Notes: a model not told the origin generated them from the letters alone. A stretch of DNA of 16,766 nucleotides from Dehalococcoidia bacterium (GCA_016844565.1 JAENJB010000007.1:1-16766), one strand, 5' to 3'; positions 1 to 8,945 are shown, counted from the first letter of the stretch. Translations and numbers: made by a program.

Positions 1-419
1 TGGCCGCCGGTGCTTTCCACCGCAGCAAACCCTCCGACCTTATTCCCGAGCTGCAGGGACGCTTTCCACTGCACGTCGAGCTTACTCCGCTAAGTCAAGA
101 AGACCTGGAGCGCATCTTGACCGAACCGCAGTACTCGCTCACCAAGCAGTATCAGGCTCTGCTGGCCACCGAGGGAGTGGAGTTGGTCTTTGCCGAAGAC
201 GGCGTGAAGGAGATGGCCCGCCTCGCCACCTTGATGAACGAACAGAACGAGAATATCGGCGCCCGAAGGCTGAACACTATTATGGAGAGGGTGCTGGAAG
301 AGCTCAACTATTCGGCGGCGGAGAGGAAGGGGGAGAAGGTGGTCGTTGACACCGCCTACGTCTCACAGCACATCGGGGACCTGGTCAAGAACCGTGACCT
401 CAGCCGCTACATCCTGTAG
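1..419 (+). CDS. hslU: HslU (ClpY) ATPase of the HslUV protease, C-terminal part
   Basis: This is the 3' end of a gene that begins before the window; the reading frame runs from base 3 and gives 138 residues. HslU is the AAA+ unfoldase that feeds proteins into the HslV peptidase in the cytoplasm. Visible landmarks are KPSDLIPELQGRFP near the start, the RILTEP segment, and the sensor-2 motif in ENIGARRLNTIMERVLEE. It ends in SRYIL, very like the SRFIL end of E. coli HslU; in this family the C-terminal tail docks into HslV and activates it. The ATP-binding Walker motifs and the I domain lie outside the window. The hslV gene would be expected just upstream. rpsB follows after 38 bp with no visible terminator, so read-through is plausible. 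The identification is very secure. Confidence 0.96.
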   Translation, partial: AAGAFHRSKPSDLIPELQGRFPLHVELTPLSQEDLERILTEPQYSLTKQYQALLATEGVELVFAEDGVKEMARLATLMNEQNENIGARRLNTIMERVLEELNYSAAERKGEKVVVDTAYVSQHIGDLVKNRDLSRYIL

Positions 420-457
420 GTCAGATAATCGAGAGTACATCCACAAAGGGAGGAAAA

Positions 458-1249
458 TTGGCTAACACTGTTACTATAAAACAACTTCTGGAAGCTGGAG
501 CCCATTTCGGCCATCAGACGACGCGATGGCACCCCAAGATGAAGCGCTACATTTTCACTCAGCGCAACGGCATTCACATTATCGACCTCGAACAGACTGC
601 TGCCTTGATGGAGAAGGCATGCGCCTTCATGCGCGAACTGGTAGCCAGTGGGCAAGACCTCCTTTTCGTGGGTACCAAGAAACAGGCCCAGGAAGCAGTG
701 GCCGAGGAGGCCAAGCGTTGCGGGATGCCCTATGTCAACCTGCGCTGGCTGGGGGGAATGCTGACCAACTTCCAGGTCATCCAGACACGTATCGACCACC
801 TCGTCTTTCTTGAGGAACAGCAGACCCGGGGCGAGTTCCAGCGCTTGCCCAAGAAAGAGAACCTTAAGCTGATGAAGGAAATTGGCCGCCTGAACAAACA
901 GATGGGCAGCTTCAAGGAAATGACAAAACTTCCCGGCGCCCTATTCATCATCGACCCCACCCGGGAGAGAACGGCTCTCATGGAAGCAAAACGCAAGGCC
1001 ATTCCCGTGGTAGCTATTGTGGACACCAACTGCAACCCCGACGAGATAGACTACCCGATCCCCGCCAACGACGATGCCATCCGCGCTCTCAAACTGGTCT
1101 GCAACCGGGTAGCCGAGGCTGTCCTTGAAGGCAAGAACATCGCCACTATCAAGGCTGCCGAAGCCAAAGAGGATGAGGAGATGGCGGAAGCCGGAGTAAA
1201 GGCAGGAGAAGGGACACAGTCGTACAGTTTCGCCCCCGATGAGAATTAG
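458..1249 (+). CDS. rpsB: 30S ribosomal protein S2
   Basis: S2 is an essential protein of the small ribosomal subunit that binds late in assembly near S1. The 263-aa product carries the family's N-terminal pattern (KQLLEAGAHFGHQTTRWHPKMKRYIF, with GIHIIDLEQT) and the central VGTKKQAQ and RWLGGMLTNF segments, followed by PGALFIIDPTRE and VVAIVDTNCNPDEIDYPIPANDDAIRA. The length is normal, with an acidic C-terminal tail of about 30 residues. The start is a TTG at 458, chosen because AAAGGGAGG at 445-453 lies 4 bp upstream and because MANTVTIKQLL aligns with the usual S2 N-terminus. It heads the conserved rpsB-tsf-frr block. Repeat doublet A1 separates it from tsf. Confidence 0.97.
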   Translation: MANTVTIKQLLEAGAHFGHQTTRWHPKMKRYIFTQRNGIHIIDLEQTAALMEKACAFMRELVASGQDLLFVGTKKQAQEAVAEEAKRCGMPYVNLRWLGGMLTNFQVIQTRIDHLVFLEEQQTRGEFQRLPKKENLKLMKEIGRLNKQMGSFKEMTKLPGALFIIDPTRERTALMEAKRKAIPVVAIVDTNCNPDEIDYPIPANDDAIRALKLVCNRVAEAVLEGKNIATIKAAEAKEDEEMAEAGVKAGEGTQSYSFAPDEN

Positions 1250-1258
1250 AAACAGAAT

Positions 1259-1338
1259 CCCCCTCAGTCTAGCTCTCTCCCTCCAGGGGTGAGAGAACGT
1301 GCTCCCTCTCCCTTGACGGGAGAGGCTGGGTGAGGGTG
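1259..1338. repeat. Repeat A1: REP-like doublet, tails outward
   Basis: Two related hairpin units in inverted orientation fill most of the rpsB-tsf spacer. The left unit (1259-1295) is a C-rich tail followed by a CTCTCCCTCCAGGGGTGAGAG hairpin. The right unit (1304-1338) is a CCTCTCCCTTGACGGGAGAGG hairpin followed by a G-rich tail ending in GTGAGGGTG. Four similar doublets occur in the window. Sitting inside an operon, it could affect mRNA stability or translation of tsf, but that is inference. Confidence 0.85.
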
Positions 1339-1376
1339 ACAGATACAGTGAAGATCATCCTGAAACGGAGGCCGAG

Positions 1377-1877
1377 TTGACTATTTCCAGCACCGACATC
1401 AAAGAGCTACGCGAGAAGAGTGGGGCCGGGGTGATGGATTGCCGCAACGCCCTGGCTGAGACCTGCGGGGACATGGAAAAAGCTCATTCCCTGCTGAAAC
1501 AGCGCGGCGTGGTCAAGGCAGAGAAGAAGGCAGTACGCGCGGCTTCCCAGGGCCTGATAGCATCTTATATTCATCACAGCGGGAAGATCGGCGCCATGGT
1601 AGAGCTCAACTGCGAGACCGATTTCGTCGCTCGCACCGATGATTTCAAGGAGCTGGCACGCAACCTGGCCATGCAGGTAGCGGCAACGGCGCCTAAAACG
1701 CTTCTGCCGGAGGCCAACGCCTCCGACGAGAACAACGACTCCCAGGCCAGCCTGCTGCTTCAACCTTTCATAAAGGACGCCGCCAAGACCATTCAGGATG
1801 TCGTTATGGAAACCTCTGCCAAAGTGGGTGAGGCTGTCAAGGTGAAGCGTTTCGTCCGCTTTGAGCTAGGCGAATAA
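1377..1877 (+). CDS. tsf: Translation elongation factor Ts, short form
   Basis: EF-Ts regenerates EF-Tu-GTP by releasing GDP from EF-Tu. The 166-aa protein opens with the N-terminal UBA-like module (IKELREKSGAGVMDCRNAL) and carries the EF-Tu-contacting signature TDFVAR at residues 81-86 within VELNCETDFVARTDDF. It ends with an LLLQPFIKD segment and VGEAVKVKRFVRFELGE. E. coli EF-Ts is about 280 aa, so this is the compact single-core form, as found in Thermus-like and Dehalococcoidia proteins. The start is a TTG at 1377 with GGAGG at 1367-1371, 5 bp upstream. frr follows after 20 bp, without the usual intervening pyrH. Confidence 0.96.
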   Translation: MTISSTDIKELREKSGAGVMDCRNALAETCGDMEKAHSLLKQRGVVKAEKKAVRAASQGLIASYIHHSGKIGAMVELNCETDFVARTDDFKELARNLAMQVAATAPKTLLPEANASDENNDSQASLLLQPFIKDAAKTIQDVVMETSAKVGEAVKVKRFVRFELGE

Positions 1878-1897
1878 GGAGGCGGAACGAACAGGAG

Positions 1898-2455
1898 ATG
1901 GTTGAGGAAATTCTGGCGCAGACCAACACCCGTATGATAAAGGCCATCGATACTCTGAGCAAGGAGCTGGCAGTTATCCGCACCGGACGAGCTTCTCCCG
2001 CCCTGATAGAGCACTTACGTGCGGATTACTATGGTGTACCCACCCCCATCAGCCAGATGGCCAGCATCTCAGTTCCTGAGGCCCGGCTGCTGGTGATTCA
2101 ACCCTGGGACCGCTCGGCGCTGCACGGCATTGAGAAAGCCATCCTCAAGTCTGAGCTCGGACTGAATCCGGTGAACGATGGCAGTGTCATTCGTCTGAAC
2201 ATCCCCCATCTGACCGAGGAGCGCCGCCAGGAGCTGGCCAAGGTGGTCCGTAAACGCGTGGAGGACGGGAAGATCGGCCTCCGAAACATCAGGCGAGAAG
2301 CCCTGGAGCATATGAAGGCGGACGAAAAGGAGAAGCGCGTATCCCAGGACGAGTACCACCGCGGGGCCGAGCAACTGCAGAAGGTGACCGACAAATACAT
2401 CGCCGAAGCTGACAGTGTGGGAGAGACGAAACAAGCGGAGCTGACTGAGTTCTAG
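1898..2455 (+). CDS. frr: Ribosome recycling factor
   Basis: RRF works with EF-G to split post-termination ribosomes. The 185-aa product has the standard length and shows the family pattern throughout: the N-terminal helix up to IRTGRASPALIEHL, YYGVPTPISQMASISVPEARLLVIQPWD in the beta domain, LGLNPVNDGSVIRLNIPHLTEERR, and the C-terminal long helices (KIGLRNIRREALEHMK, then VTDKYIAEAD). Start ATG 1898 is preceded by AGGAG directly adjacent to it and by AAGGAGG at 1876-1882, 15 bp away; both spacings are poor. The acyl-CoA dehydrogenase gene follows after 11 bp. Confidence 0.97.
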   Translation: MVEEILAQTNTRMIKAIDTLSKELAVIRTGRASPALIEHLRADYYGVPTPISQMASISVPEARLLVIQPWDRSALHGIEKAILKSELGLNPVNDGSVIRLNIPHLTEERRQELAKVVRKRVEDGKIGLRNIRREALEHMKADEKEKRVSQDEYHRGAEQLQKVTDKYIAEADSVGETKQAELTEF

Positions 2456-2466
2456 CGAGGTGAGAT

Positions 2467-3609
2467 ATGGACTTTGAATTCAACGAGGAACAGAAGATGT
2501 TCCGTGAGGCCATTCGAGACTTCGCCGAGAAGGACATCGCCCCGCTGGTAAATGACGCGGAAGAAAAGGAGCGATTTCCGGCGCACCTCTTCCCGCACAT
2601 GGGCCAGCTGGGTTACCTGTGCCCCAAGTACCCTGCGGAGCTGGGTGGCGGTGGCCTGGGCAAGATGGGCGATTGCATACTCGTCGAAGAGGTGGCGCGC
2701 GTGTGCGTCGGCATCTCCGCCGCTCTCATCATCCAGTCCGGACTGGCTACCGCTGCCATGTTCGCCCACGGGAGAGAGGAGCAGAAGAAGAAATATCTCA
2801 TGCCGGCCATCACCGGCAAGAAGATTGGCGCCTTCGGGCTCACCGAAGCTAACGCCGGTTCTGACGTCGCCGCCATTCAGACCACGGCCACCAAGAGCGG
2901 CAAGGGCTACACTTTGAACGGCTCCAAGATGTTCATCACCAATGGCCCGATCGCCGACTACGTGGTAGTCGCCGCCTATACCGACAAAAGCAAGGGGGCG
3001 AAAGGCGGCATCAGCCTTTTCATCCTGGACAAAGAGACCCCCGGCTACACCTTCAGGCCCATGGTCAAGGTCTGCTTCCGCTCCTCGGAGACCGCTGAGC
3101 TCTCCTTCGATAACTGTACCGTCCCTGCCGAGAACCTGATAGGAGAGGAAGGAAGAGGGTTCCCCTATATTGTGGAGACGCTGGCCGATGGCCGGATTTC
3201 CCACGCCGCCCGCAGCCTCGGCTTGGCGCAGGCCGCACTTGAAGCCTCACTGAAATACTCTCAGGAGAGAGTACAGTTCGGACAGCCCATCGCCAAGTTC
3301 CAGGCTACCAGCTTCAAGCTGGCCAGGATGGCGATGGAACTGGAGGCCGCTCGCTGGCTGGTCTACCACGCCGCCTGGCTTATAGACAGGGGCGAGAGCT
3401 GCTTGAAAGAAGCTTCCATGGCCAAGCTCTTCGCCAGCGAAATGGCCGTCAAGGCGGCCAACGAAGCCATGCAGATTCACGGCGGCTACGCCTTCATGAT
3501 GGATTCTGCAATCCAGCGCTATTTCCGCGATTCGCGGCTTTTCACTATCACGGAAGGCACCTCGGAGATCCAGCAAATGGTTATCGCCCGAGAAATCGGT
3601 TTGCGCTAG
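2467..3609 (+). CDS. Acyl-CoA dehydrogenase, FAD-dependent, short-chain/butyryl-like
   Basis: This enzyme family performs alpha,beta-dehydrogenation of acyl-CoA thioesters, passing electrons through FAD to electron-transfer flavoprotein. The 380-aa length is typical. Signature 1 is seen at residues 122-135 (AFGLTEANAGSDVA) and signature 2 around 337-357 (QIHGGYAFMMDSAIQRYFRDSR). E363 in ITEGTSEIQQ sits at the position of the catalytic base in MCAD-like and butyryl-CoA dehydrogenases. RVQFGQPIAKFQ at 268-279 is also typical. The natural acyl chain cannot be read from sequence; short-chain or branched substrates are possible. Start ATG 2467 has a GAGGTG ribosome-binding site at 2457-2462. The gene is tightly packed between frr (11 bp) and uppS (5 bp), so it is almost certainly co-transcribed, although its role is unrelated to theirs. 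Confidence 0.93.
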   Translation: MDFEFNEEQKMFREAIRDFAEKDIAPLVNDAEEKERFPAHLFPHMGQLGYLCPKYPAELGGGGLGKMGDCILVEEVARVCVGISAALIIQSGLATAAMFAHGREEQKKKYLMPAITGKKIGAFGLTEANAGSDVAAIQTTATKSGKGYTLNGSKMFITNGPIADYVVVAAYTDKSKGAKGGISLFILDKETPGYTFRPMVKVCFRSSETAELSFDNCTVPAENLIGEEGRGFPYIVETLADGRISHAARSLGLAQAALEASLKYSQERVQFGQPIAKFQATSFKLARMAMELEAARWLVYHAAWLIDRGESCLKEASMAKLFASEMAVKAANEAMQIHGGYAFMMDSAIQRYFRDSRLFTITEGTSEIQQMVIAREIGLR

Positions 3610-3614
3610 TCTCC

Positions 3615-4469
<855 letters not shown>

Positions 4470-4510
4470 TTTCATCGGGGCTAGCAATGACAGTAAGGGC
4501 TGCTTAGCGG

Positions 4511-5317
4511 ATGAAACGAAGGGTAGCTACTGCCCTGGTGGGTGCGCCCCTGATAGCGGCGGCCATCTGGTTCGGCAACCCCTGGTATCCCCTGCTGATA
4601 GCCATGATAGCCATGCTGGCATGCTATGAGTTCTTTCGGATGTCCCAGTCCAGAGCCGCGCCGCTCACCTACTGGGGTATATTCGGCGCCCTTCTCCTGA
4701 CGCTGAGCACTCTCTACCCCGGCAGCACCCGGGCAGTCAGCCCCCCCCTTCTTGTGATGGCCGCCATTGTAGTTGTTTCCCTGAGCTGGTTGGTGTTACG
4801 CTCCCGGAGAGAGCAGGCGGTCCACGACTGGGCATGGACTCTGGCCGGCATACTCTATACCGGCTTCCTTCTGAGCTTCCTGATGGCGCTTAGAGGTCGC
4901 GAACACGGTCTGGGCTGGACCTTCCTGGCCATCTTCACCGCGTTCGCAGCAGACACGAGCGCCTTCTTCATCGGCAAGAGTCTCGGCAAGCATAAGCTGG
5001 CGCCGACCATAAGTCCGGCAAAGACATGGGAAGGCCTGGTCGCAGGCCTGGTGGGCGCTTCCATCGCCAGCCTGCTGCTGACAGCGGTCTTTGACCTGCC
5101 CCTCAACATCGGGCAGGCTCTTGCCGTGGGCCTTCTCATAGGCATTGCCGCAACCCTGGGTGACCTGACGGAGTCGCTGATCAAGAGAAACCTCGGCGTG
5201 AAAGACTCCGAACGCTGGCTGCCCGGCCACGGCGGCATCCTTGACCGCTTTGACAGCGTCATATTCTCGGGAGTGGCGGTCTACTTCTACGCTGTGGGGC
5301 TGGAGATGCTATCATGA
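4511..5317 (+). CDS. cdsA: Phosphatidate cytidylyltransferase (CDP-diacylglycerol synthase)
   Basis: CdsA makes CDP-diacylglycerol from CTP and phosphatidic acid, the branch point of phospholipid synthesis, in the cytoplasmic membrane. The 268-aa protein is mostly hydrophobic, with about seven or eight membrane segments. It carries SPAKTWEG at 168-175 and the complete family signature at 222-248, running from SLIKRN through KDSERWLPGHGGILDRFD. Start ATG 4511 matches the usual N-terminal KRRVATALVGAPL. The Shine-Dalgarno is weak (AAGGG about 10 bp upstream), just after repeat B1. Repeat B2 separates the gene from dxr. Confidence 0.95.
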   Translation: MKRRVATALVGAPLIAAAIWFGNPWYPLLIAMIAMLACYEFFRMSQSRAAPLTYWGIFGALLLTLSTLYPGSTRAVSPPLLVMAAIVVVSLSWLVLRSRREQAVHDWAWTLAGILYTGFLLSFLMALRGREHGLGWTFLAIFTAFAADTSAFFIGKSLGKHKLAPTISPAKTWEGLVAGLVGASIASLLLTAVFDLPLNIGQALAVGLLIGIAATLGDLTESLIKRNLGVKDSERWLPGHGGILDRFDSVIFSGVAVYFYAVGLEMLS

Positions 5318-5328
5318 ACCCCGCCAGA

Positions 5329-5427
5329 TGTCATTGCGAGACTCGATTCTATCGGGGCGAAGCAATCTCTGGATGCTCTTATGAGATTGCTTCGTCATCC
5401 GCCTACGGCGGACGTCTCGCAATGACA
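5329..5427. repeat. Repeat B2: full inverted-repeat element between cdsA and dxr
   Basis: The ends TGTCATTGCGAG (5329-5340) and CTCGCAATGACA (5416-5427) are perfect inverted repeats. Inside are a second perfect inverted pair, GAAGCAATCTC (5359-5369) and GAGATTGCTTC (5383-5393), and a small CCGCC-TAC-GGCGG hairpin (5399-5411). This 99-bp copy is a good reference for family B. It begins 12 bp after the cdsA stop codon. Confidence 0.88.
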
Positions 5428-5474
5428 GACAGTGGCTCTCTGCTTGAAAAGCGTATAGAGGCAAGGCTGAGACG

Positions 5475-6653
5475 TTGAGAAAAGAACTCGACAAGAATAT
5501 CAAACGGATCGCCATACTGGGCTGCACCGGTTCCATCGGGCAGCAGACACTGCAAGTGATCAGGGCTTTCCCGGAGAGATTTGAGGTGGTCGGCCTGGCA
5601 GCGGGAAGCAACCGCGCCCTGCTGGAGAGGCAGGCCGCGGAATTCAAACCCCGGGCGGTCCACTTTGCTGAGGGAGATGACCGAAAGGCCGGGGGCGGGC
5701 GTTCGTCTGCCCTGCCCAAGAAGCTGTCCCTTGAGGAGATTGCCAGTCTCGATGAAGTAGATCTCGTCGTCATTGCTACCTCGGGGAAAGCAGGCCTGTC
5801 CCCTCTTCTGTCCGCCATCCGGGCTGGCAAGCAAGTCGCCCTGGCCAACAAGGAAGCACTGGTGATGGCCGGCGAGATAGTAACGCGGGAAGCCCGCCGG
5901 CACAGGGCGAGGCTGCTCCCTGTGGATAGCGAGCACAGCGCTATCTGGCAGTGCCTTCGAGGGGAAAAGGAGAAGCCCTACCGCATCCTTCTCACCGCCT
6001 CGGGTGGACCTTTCGCCAGGTATACTTCGACCCAGCTGTCCCATGTCACGCCCGAAGAAGCCCTGCGCCATCCCACCTGGTCTATGGGCAAGAAGGTGAC
6101 CATCGACTCCGCCACCCTGATGAACAAAGGGATGGAGGTCATTGAAGCCCACTGGCTATTCAATGTCCCGCTGGACAGGATTCAAGTGCTCGTCCATCCC
6201 CAGAGCATCGTTCACTCGATGGTCGAGTTCGGGGACGGGTCCATCAAAGCCCAATTGAGCCAGCCTGACATGCGCCTGCCCATCCAGTATGCCCTGACCT
6301 ATCCCGAGCGATGGACAAATGCCGGGCTGCCGAGACTGGACTGGAGCAAGGCCGGCGCCCTCAACTTCGAGCTCCCTGATATGGAGCGTTTCCCTTGCCT
6401 CAAGCTGGCCATCGATGCAGCGGCAAGAGGCGGTACCGCGCCGGCGGTCCTCTGCGCCGCCGATGAGGTTGCGGTGGACCTCTTCCTGTCCGGACGTCTC
6501 GCCTTCCTCGACATTCCCAGGCTTATCGGGAGAACCCTCGACCTCCATAAATCCCGATTGGTCGGGACTCATCCCTCTCTGGAAGAAATAATACAGGCTG
6601 ATGGCTGGGCCAGGGAAACAGCCCGCCTTCTTGCCTCGCGAGGTCAAATGTGA
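5475..6653 (+). CDS. dxr: 1-deoxy-D-xylulose 5-phosphate reductoisomerase
   Basis: Dxr (IspC) converts DXP to 2-C-methyl-D-erythritol 4-phosphate with NADPH, the first committed step of the MEP isoprenoid pathway. The 392-aa length is normal. The dinucleotide-binding GCTGSIG is at residues 16-22, followed by ANKEALVMAGE. The metal ligands D151 and E153 are in PVDSEHSAI and E221 is in LMNKGMEVIEAHWLF. The flexible-loop segment HPTWSMGKKVTIDSATL and HPQSIVHSMVEF are also present. The start is TTG 5475: the only in-frame upstream codons reach a stop at 5445 without another start. The Shine-Dalgarno (AGAGG at 5457-5461) is distant. The stop overlaps the next gene's GTG by 4 bp. Confidence 0.96.
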   Translation: MRKELDKNIKRIAILGCTGSIGQQTLQVIRAFPERFEVVGLAAGSNRALLERQAAEFKPRAVHFAEGDDRKAGGGRSSALPKKLSLEEIASLDEVDLVVIATSGKAGLSPLLSAIRAGKQVALANKEALVMAGEIVTREARRHRARLLPVDSEHSAIWQCLRGEKEKPYRILLTASGGPFARYTSTQLSHVTPEEALRHPTWSMGKKVTIDSATLMNKGMEVIEAHWLFNVPLDRIQVLVHPQSIVHSMVEFGDGSIKAQLSQPDMRLPIQYALTYPERWTNAGLPRLDWSKAGALNFELPDMERFPCLKLAIDAAARGGTAPAVLCAADEVAVDLFLSGRLAFLDIPRLIGRTLDLHKSRLVGTHPSLEEIIQADGWARETARLLASRGQM

Positions 6654-7693
6654 TCATTACCATCTTAATTTTCCTCGCCGTGCTCGCCGTTCTGATTCTC
6701 GCCCATGAGCTGGGCCATTTCGCTACCGCCCGGGCCTCGGGAGTGGACGTGGAAGAGTTCGGTTTCGGCTTCCCGCCCGCTCTGTTAAAGATAAAGAGAG
6801 GCCAGACCGTTTACTCCATTAATCTCATCCCCCTGGGTGGTTTCGTCAAGCTGGCAGGCGAGGAGGACTCGCAAGTGCCGCACAGCCTGGCTGCCAAGCC
6901 CTATGGTACCAGGTTGCTCATCCTGGCCGCCGGCTCGATAATGAATGTCCTGCTGCCCATCGTCCTTCTGTCTGCCAGCCATATGGTCCCCCGCGACGTG
7001 GTAGTGCAGACAGTGAGTGCCGGAGAGGTGGCCGCAGGCTCTCCCGCTGAAAAAGCCGGCATCCAGACCGGCGACGTCATGGTCGCCATCAACGGCCGTC
7101 CCGTGCGGAACTCTGGCGAGCTGTTATATAATATCCGCCTCCATCTCGGCTCCGCCATCGATCTGGACACCCAACGGGATGGCGCCCCCAGGAAAGTCCA
7201 GATAACCCCGCGCTGGAATCCGCCGCCGGGACAGGGCCCGCTCGGCATCATTATTCAGGCATCACCCGGCACCTCGACGGGCAAGGAGTCTTATCCCTTC
7301 TGGAAGGCCGTTCCCAAAGGGATGGTCAGCCTCTGGGAAGCCCTTGTCCTCTTCAAGAATGAGATACTGCGCTGGTTCATCCAGAGGACTGCCCCGCAAG
7401 TAGCCGGTCCTGTCGGCATCGCCCAGATGACCGGAGAGGTAGCTCAGGCAGGGTTCAGTCCCCTCCTGTCATTTACCGCCTTCCTCAGCATCAACCTGGC
7501 CATAGTGAATCTCCTTCCCCTGCCGGCTCTGGATGGCGGAAGGATTGCTTTTGTGCTGCTGGAATGGATGCGCCGCGGCAAACGCATCTCCGCGAAGAGG
7601 GAGGGGCTGGTACATCTCATCGGCTTTCTGATGTTGATGGCGCTGATTGTAGTAATAAGCTACTACGACATCATGCGCATGATAGCGGAGTAG
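6650..7693 (+). CDS. rseP: Site-2 intramembrane zinc metalloprotease, RseP/RasP family
   Basis: S2P-family proteases cut membrane-embedded substrates such as anti-sigma factors or signal-peptide remnants. The 347-aa protein has the zinc-binding HELGH at residues 19-23 in the first membrane segment, a single PDZ domain at about 115-185 (GSPAEKAGIQTGDVMVAINGRPV), and the third zinc ligand D295 in NLLPLPALDGGR. A last membrane helix sits near 320-340. A single PDZ domain resembles the RasP-type proteins of Gram-positive bacteria more than E. coli RseP, which has two. The start GTG 6650 overlaps the dxr stop (GTGA, 4 bp) and has GAGG at 6640-6643, so the two genes are probably translationally coupled. 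Its substrates are not evident here. Repeat A2 follows. Confidence 0.94.
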   Translation: MIITILIFLAVLAVLILAHELGHFATARASGVDVEEFGFGFPPALLKIKRGQTVYSINLIPLGGFVKLAGEEDSQVPHSLAAKPYGTRLLILAAGSIMNVLLPIVLLSASHMVPRDVVVQTVSAGEVAAGSPAEKAGIQTGDVMVAINGRPVRNSGELLYNIRLHLGSAIDLDTQRDGAPRKVQITPRWNPPPGQGPLGIIIQASPGTSTGKESYPFWKAVPKGMVSLWEALVLFKNEILRWFIQRTAPQVAGPVGIAQMTGEVAQAGFSPLLSFTAFLSINLAIVNLLPLPALDGGRIAFVLLEWMRRGKRISAKREGLVHLIGFLMLMALIVVISYYDIMRMIAE

Positions 7694-7716
7694 GGGCGTT
7701 TGAGGTTGTGTAGAGT

Positions 7717-7795
7717 CCCCCTCTCTCTAACTCTCTCCCCTGGAGGGAGAGAGGATTCGCCTCTCCCTCGACGGGATAGGGTTAGGGTGAGGGTG
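7717..7795. repeat. Repeat A2: REP-like doublet, tails outward
   Basis: The left unit (7717-7753) is a C-rich tail, CCCCCTCTCTCTAA, followed by a CTCTCTCCCC/GGAGGGAGAGAG-type hairpin. The right unit (7760-7795) is a hairpin followed by the tail TTAGGGTGAGGGTG. The outer tails can pair, giving a stem with two internal hairpins. Bases 7773-7793 form a G-quadruplex motif, four GGG tracts with three 3-nt loops, on the strand transcribed toward ispG. The element lies between rseP and ispG. Confidence 0.85.
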
Positions 7796-7848
7796 TCAGG
7801 ATGTATGATGGTTCCGGGACAGCCGCTTACTGCTGAAAGGCTCACAAA

Positions 7849-8904
7849 TTGATAGTCCGCAGGAAATCAAAGCCAATAAGGATTGGTGAGGTCGTCGTTG
7901 GCGGAGAGGCGCCCATTGTGGTCCAGTCCATGACCAAGACCGATACACGGGACGTCAAGGCCACCGTCGAGCAGATAAGAGAGCTGGAGGAATGCGGCTG
8001 CGAGATTGTCAGGGTCGCTGTGCCAGACAGCGAGGCAGCCGAAGCCCTCCCGCGAATCAAGCAGGCCATTTCCATTCCTCTCATCGCTGACATCCACTTC
8101 GACCACCGCCTGGCCCTCGCGGCCCTGGAGGCGGGTTGCGATGGACTCCGCTTGAACCCCGGGAATATCGGCGAGAGGGACAAGGTGGCCGCCGTGGTGC
8201 GCGCCGCCAGGGAACGGAGCGTTCCCATCCGCATCGGGGTCAATGCGGGCAGCTTGCCCGTCGACTTCAAATCAGGGGCGAGTACGGCCGAGCGCATGGT
8301 CGCCCTGGCCATGGAACAGGTAACCCTGCTGGAGTTGCTGGACTTCAGCCTGATCAAGCTTTCCCTCAAGGCCTTCGACGTGCCGACAACGATAGAAGCC
8401 TACAAGGAAATTGCGCGGAGGGTGGACTATCCTCTTCACCTTGGAATCACCGAGTCCGGCACCTTGAGGAAGGGTGTCATCCGCAGCGCCGTCGGCATCG
8501 GCACCCTTCTGTACCTCGGCATCGGCGACACTCTCCGCGTCTCCCTGAGCGCCCATCCACGGGAAGAGGTTACTGCTGGATACGAGATCCTGAGCAGCCT
8601 CGACCTGAGACAGGACAGTCCGGTGCTGGTCAGTTGCCCCTCCTGCGGGCGCACCGAGGTAGACATCATCGGGCTGGCCGAGGCGGTGGAAGCCTATCTT
8701 AGCAAGGTACGGAAGCCTCTCAAGGTAGCCGTCATGGGTTGCGTGGTCAACGGGCCGGGTGAGGCCAGGGAGGCCGACATCGGCCTGGCCTGCGGCAAGG
8801 GCCGGGGCGTCATTTTCCGGAAGGGTGGGATCGTGCGGACGGTGGAGGAGAACGACTACCTTGCCGCTCTGAAGAAAGAGATTGATGACTGGGAGGAGAC
8901 ATAG
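7849..8904 (+). CDS. ispG: 4-hydroxy-3-methylbut-2-enyl diphosphate synthase (GcpE)
   Basis: IspG reduces methylerythritol 2,4-cyclodiphosphate to HMBPP using a [4Fe-4S] cluster, the penultimate MEP-pathway step. The 351-aa protein begins with a TIM-barrel domain (VVVGGEAPIVVQSMTKTDTRDV, LIADIHFDH, GLRLNPGNIG) and ends with the cluster domain. The expected ligands are all visible: C263 and C266 in SCPSCGRTE, C298 in VMGCVVNGPGEA, and E305. The start TTG 7849 is supported by AAAGG at 7836-7840, 8 bp upstream. Together with dxr it places two MEP-pathway steps in this block; the other steps must be elsewhere. Confidence 0.96.
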   Translation: MIVRRKSKPIRIGEVVVGGEAPIVVQSMTKTDTRDVKATVEQIRELEECGCEIVRVAVPDSEAAEALPRIKQAISIPLIADIHFDHRLALAALEAGCDGLRLNPGNIGERDKVAAVVRAARERSVPIRIGVNAGSLPVDFKSGASTAERMVALAMEQVTLLELLDFSLIKLSLKAFDVPTTIEAYKEIARRVDYPLHLGITESGTLRKGVIRSAVGIGTLLYLGIGDTLRVSLSAHPREEVTAGYEILSSLDLRQDSPVLVSCPSCGRTEVDIIGLAEAVEAYLSKVRKPLKVAVMGCVVNGPGEAREADIGLACGKGRGVIFRKGGIVRTVEENDYLAALKKEIDDWEET

Positions 8905-8923
8905 CAGAGAGACCCATAACCTG

Positions 8924-8945
8924 GATTCCCGCGAAAGCGGGAATC
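8924..8945. repeat. Short palindromic element with GAAA loop
   Basis: The arms GATTCCCGC and its exact complement enclose a GAAA tetraloop, giving a perfect 9-bp stem. A similar palindrome (TGGATTCCCGC...GCGGGAAT) recurs in many bacterial genomes as a dispersed repeat. No T-run follows, so it is not a classical terminator. A second perfect 9-bp palindrome, TGCTGGCTG-G-CAGCCAGCA, lies at 8951-8969. Confidence 0.7.

Noticed and set aside
2452..3204. A 250-codon minus-strand open frame opposite the acyl-CoA dehydrogenase
   Set aside because: It is antisense to a strongly conserved gene, has no recognisable domain, and fits the GC-rich shadow pattern.
6552..6568. A TCCCGA-TTGG-TCGGGA palindrome inside dxr, similar to the centre of some B copies
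   Set aside because: No B termini flank it and the protein length in this segment (HKSRLVGTHPSLEE) fits normal Dxr variation, so an insertion cannot be supported.
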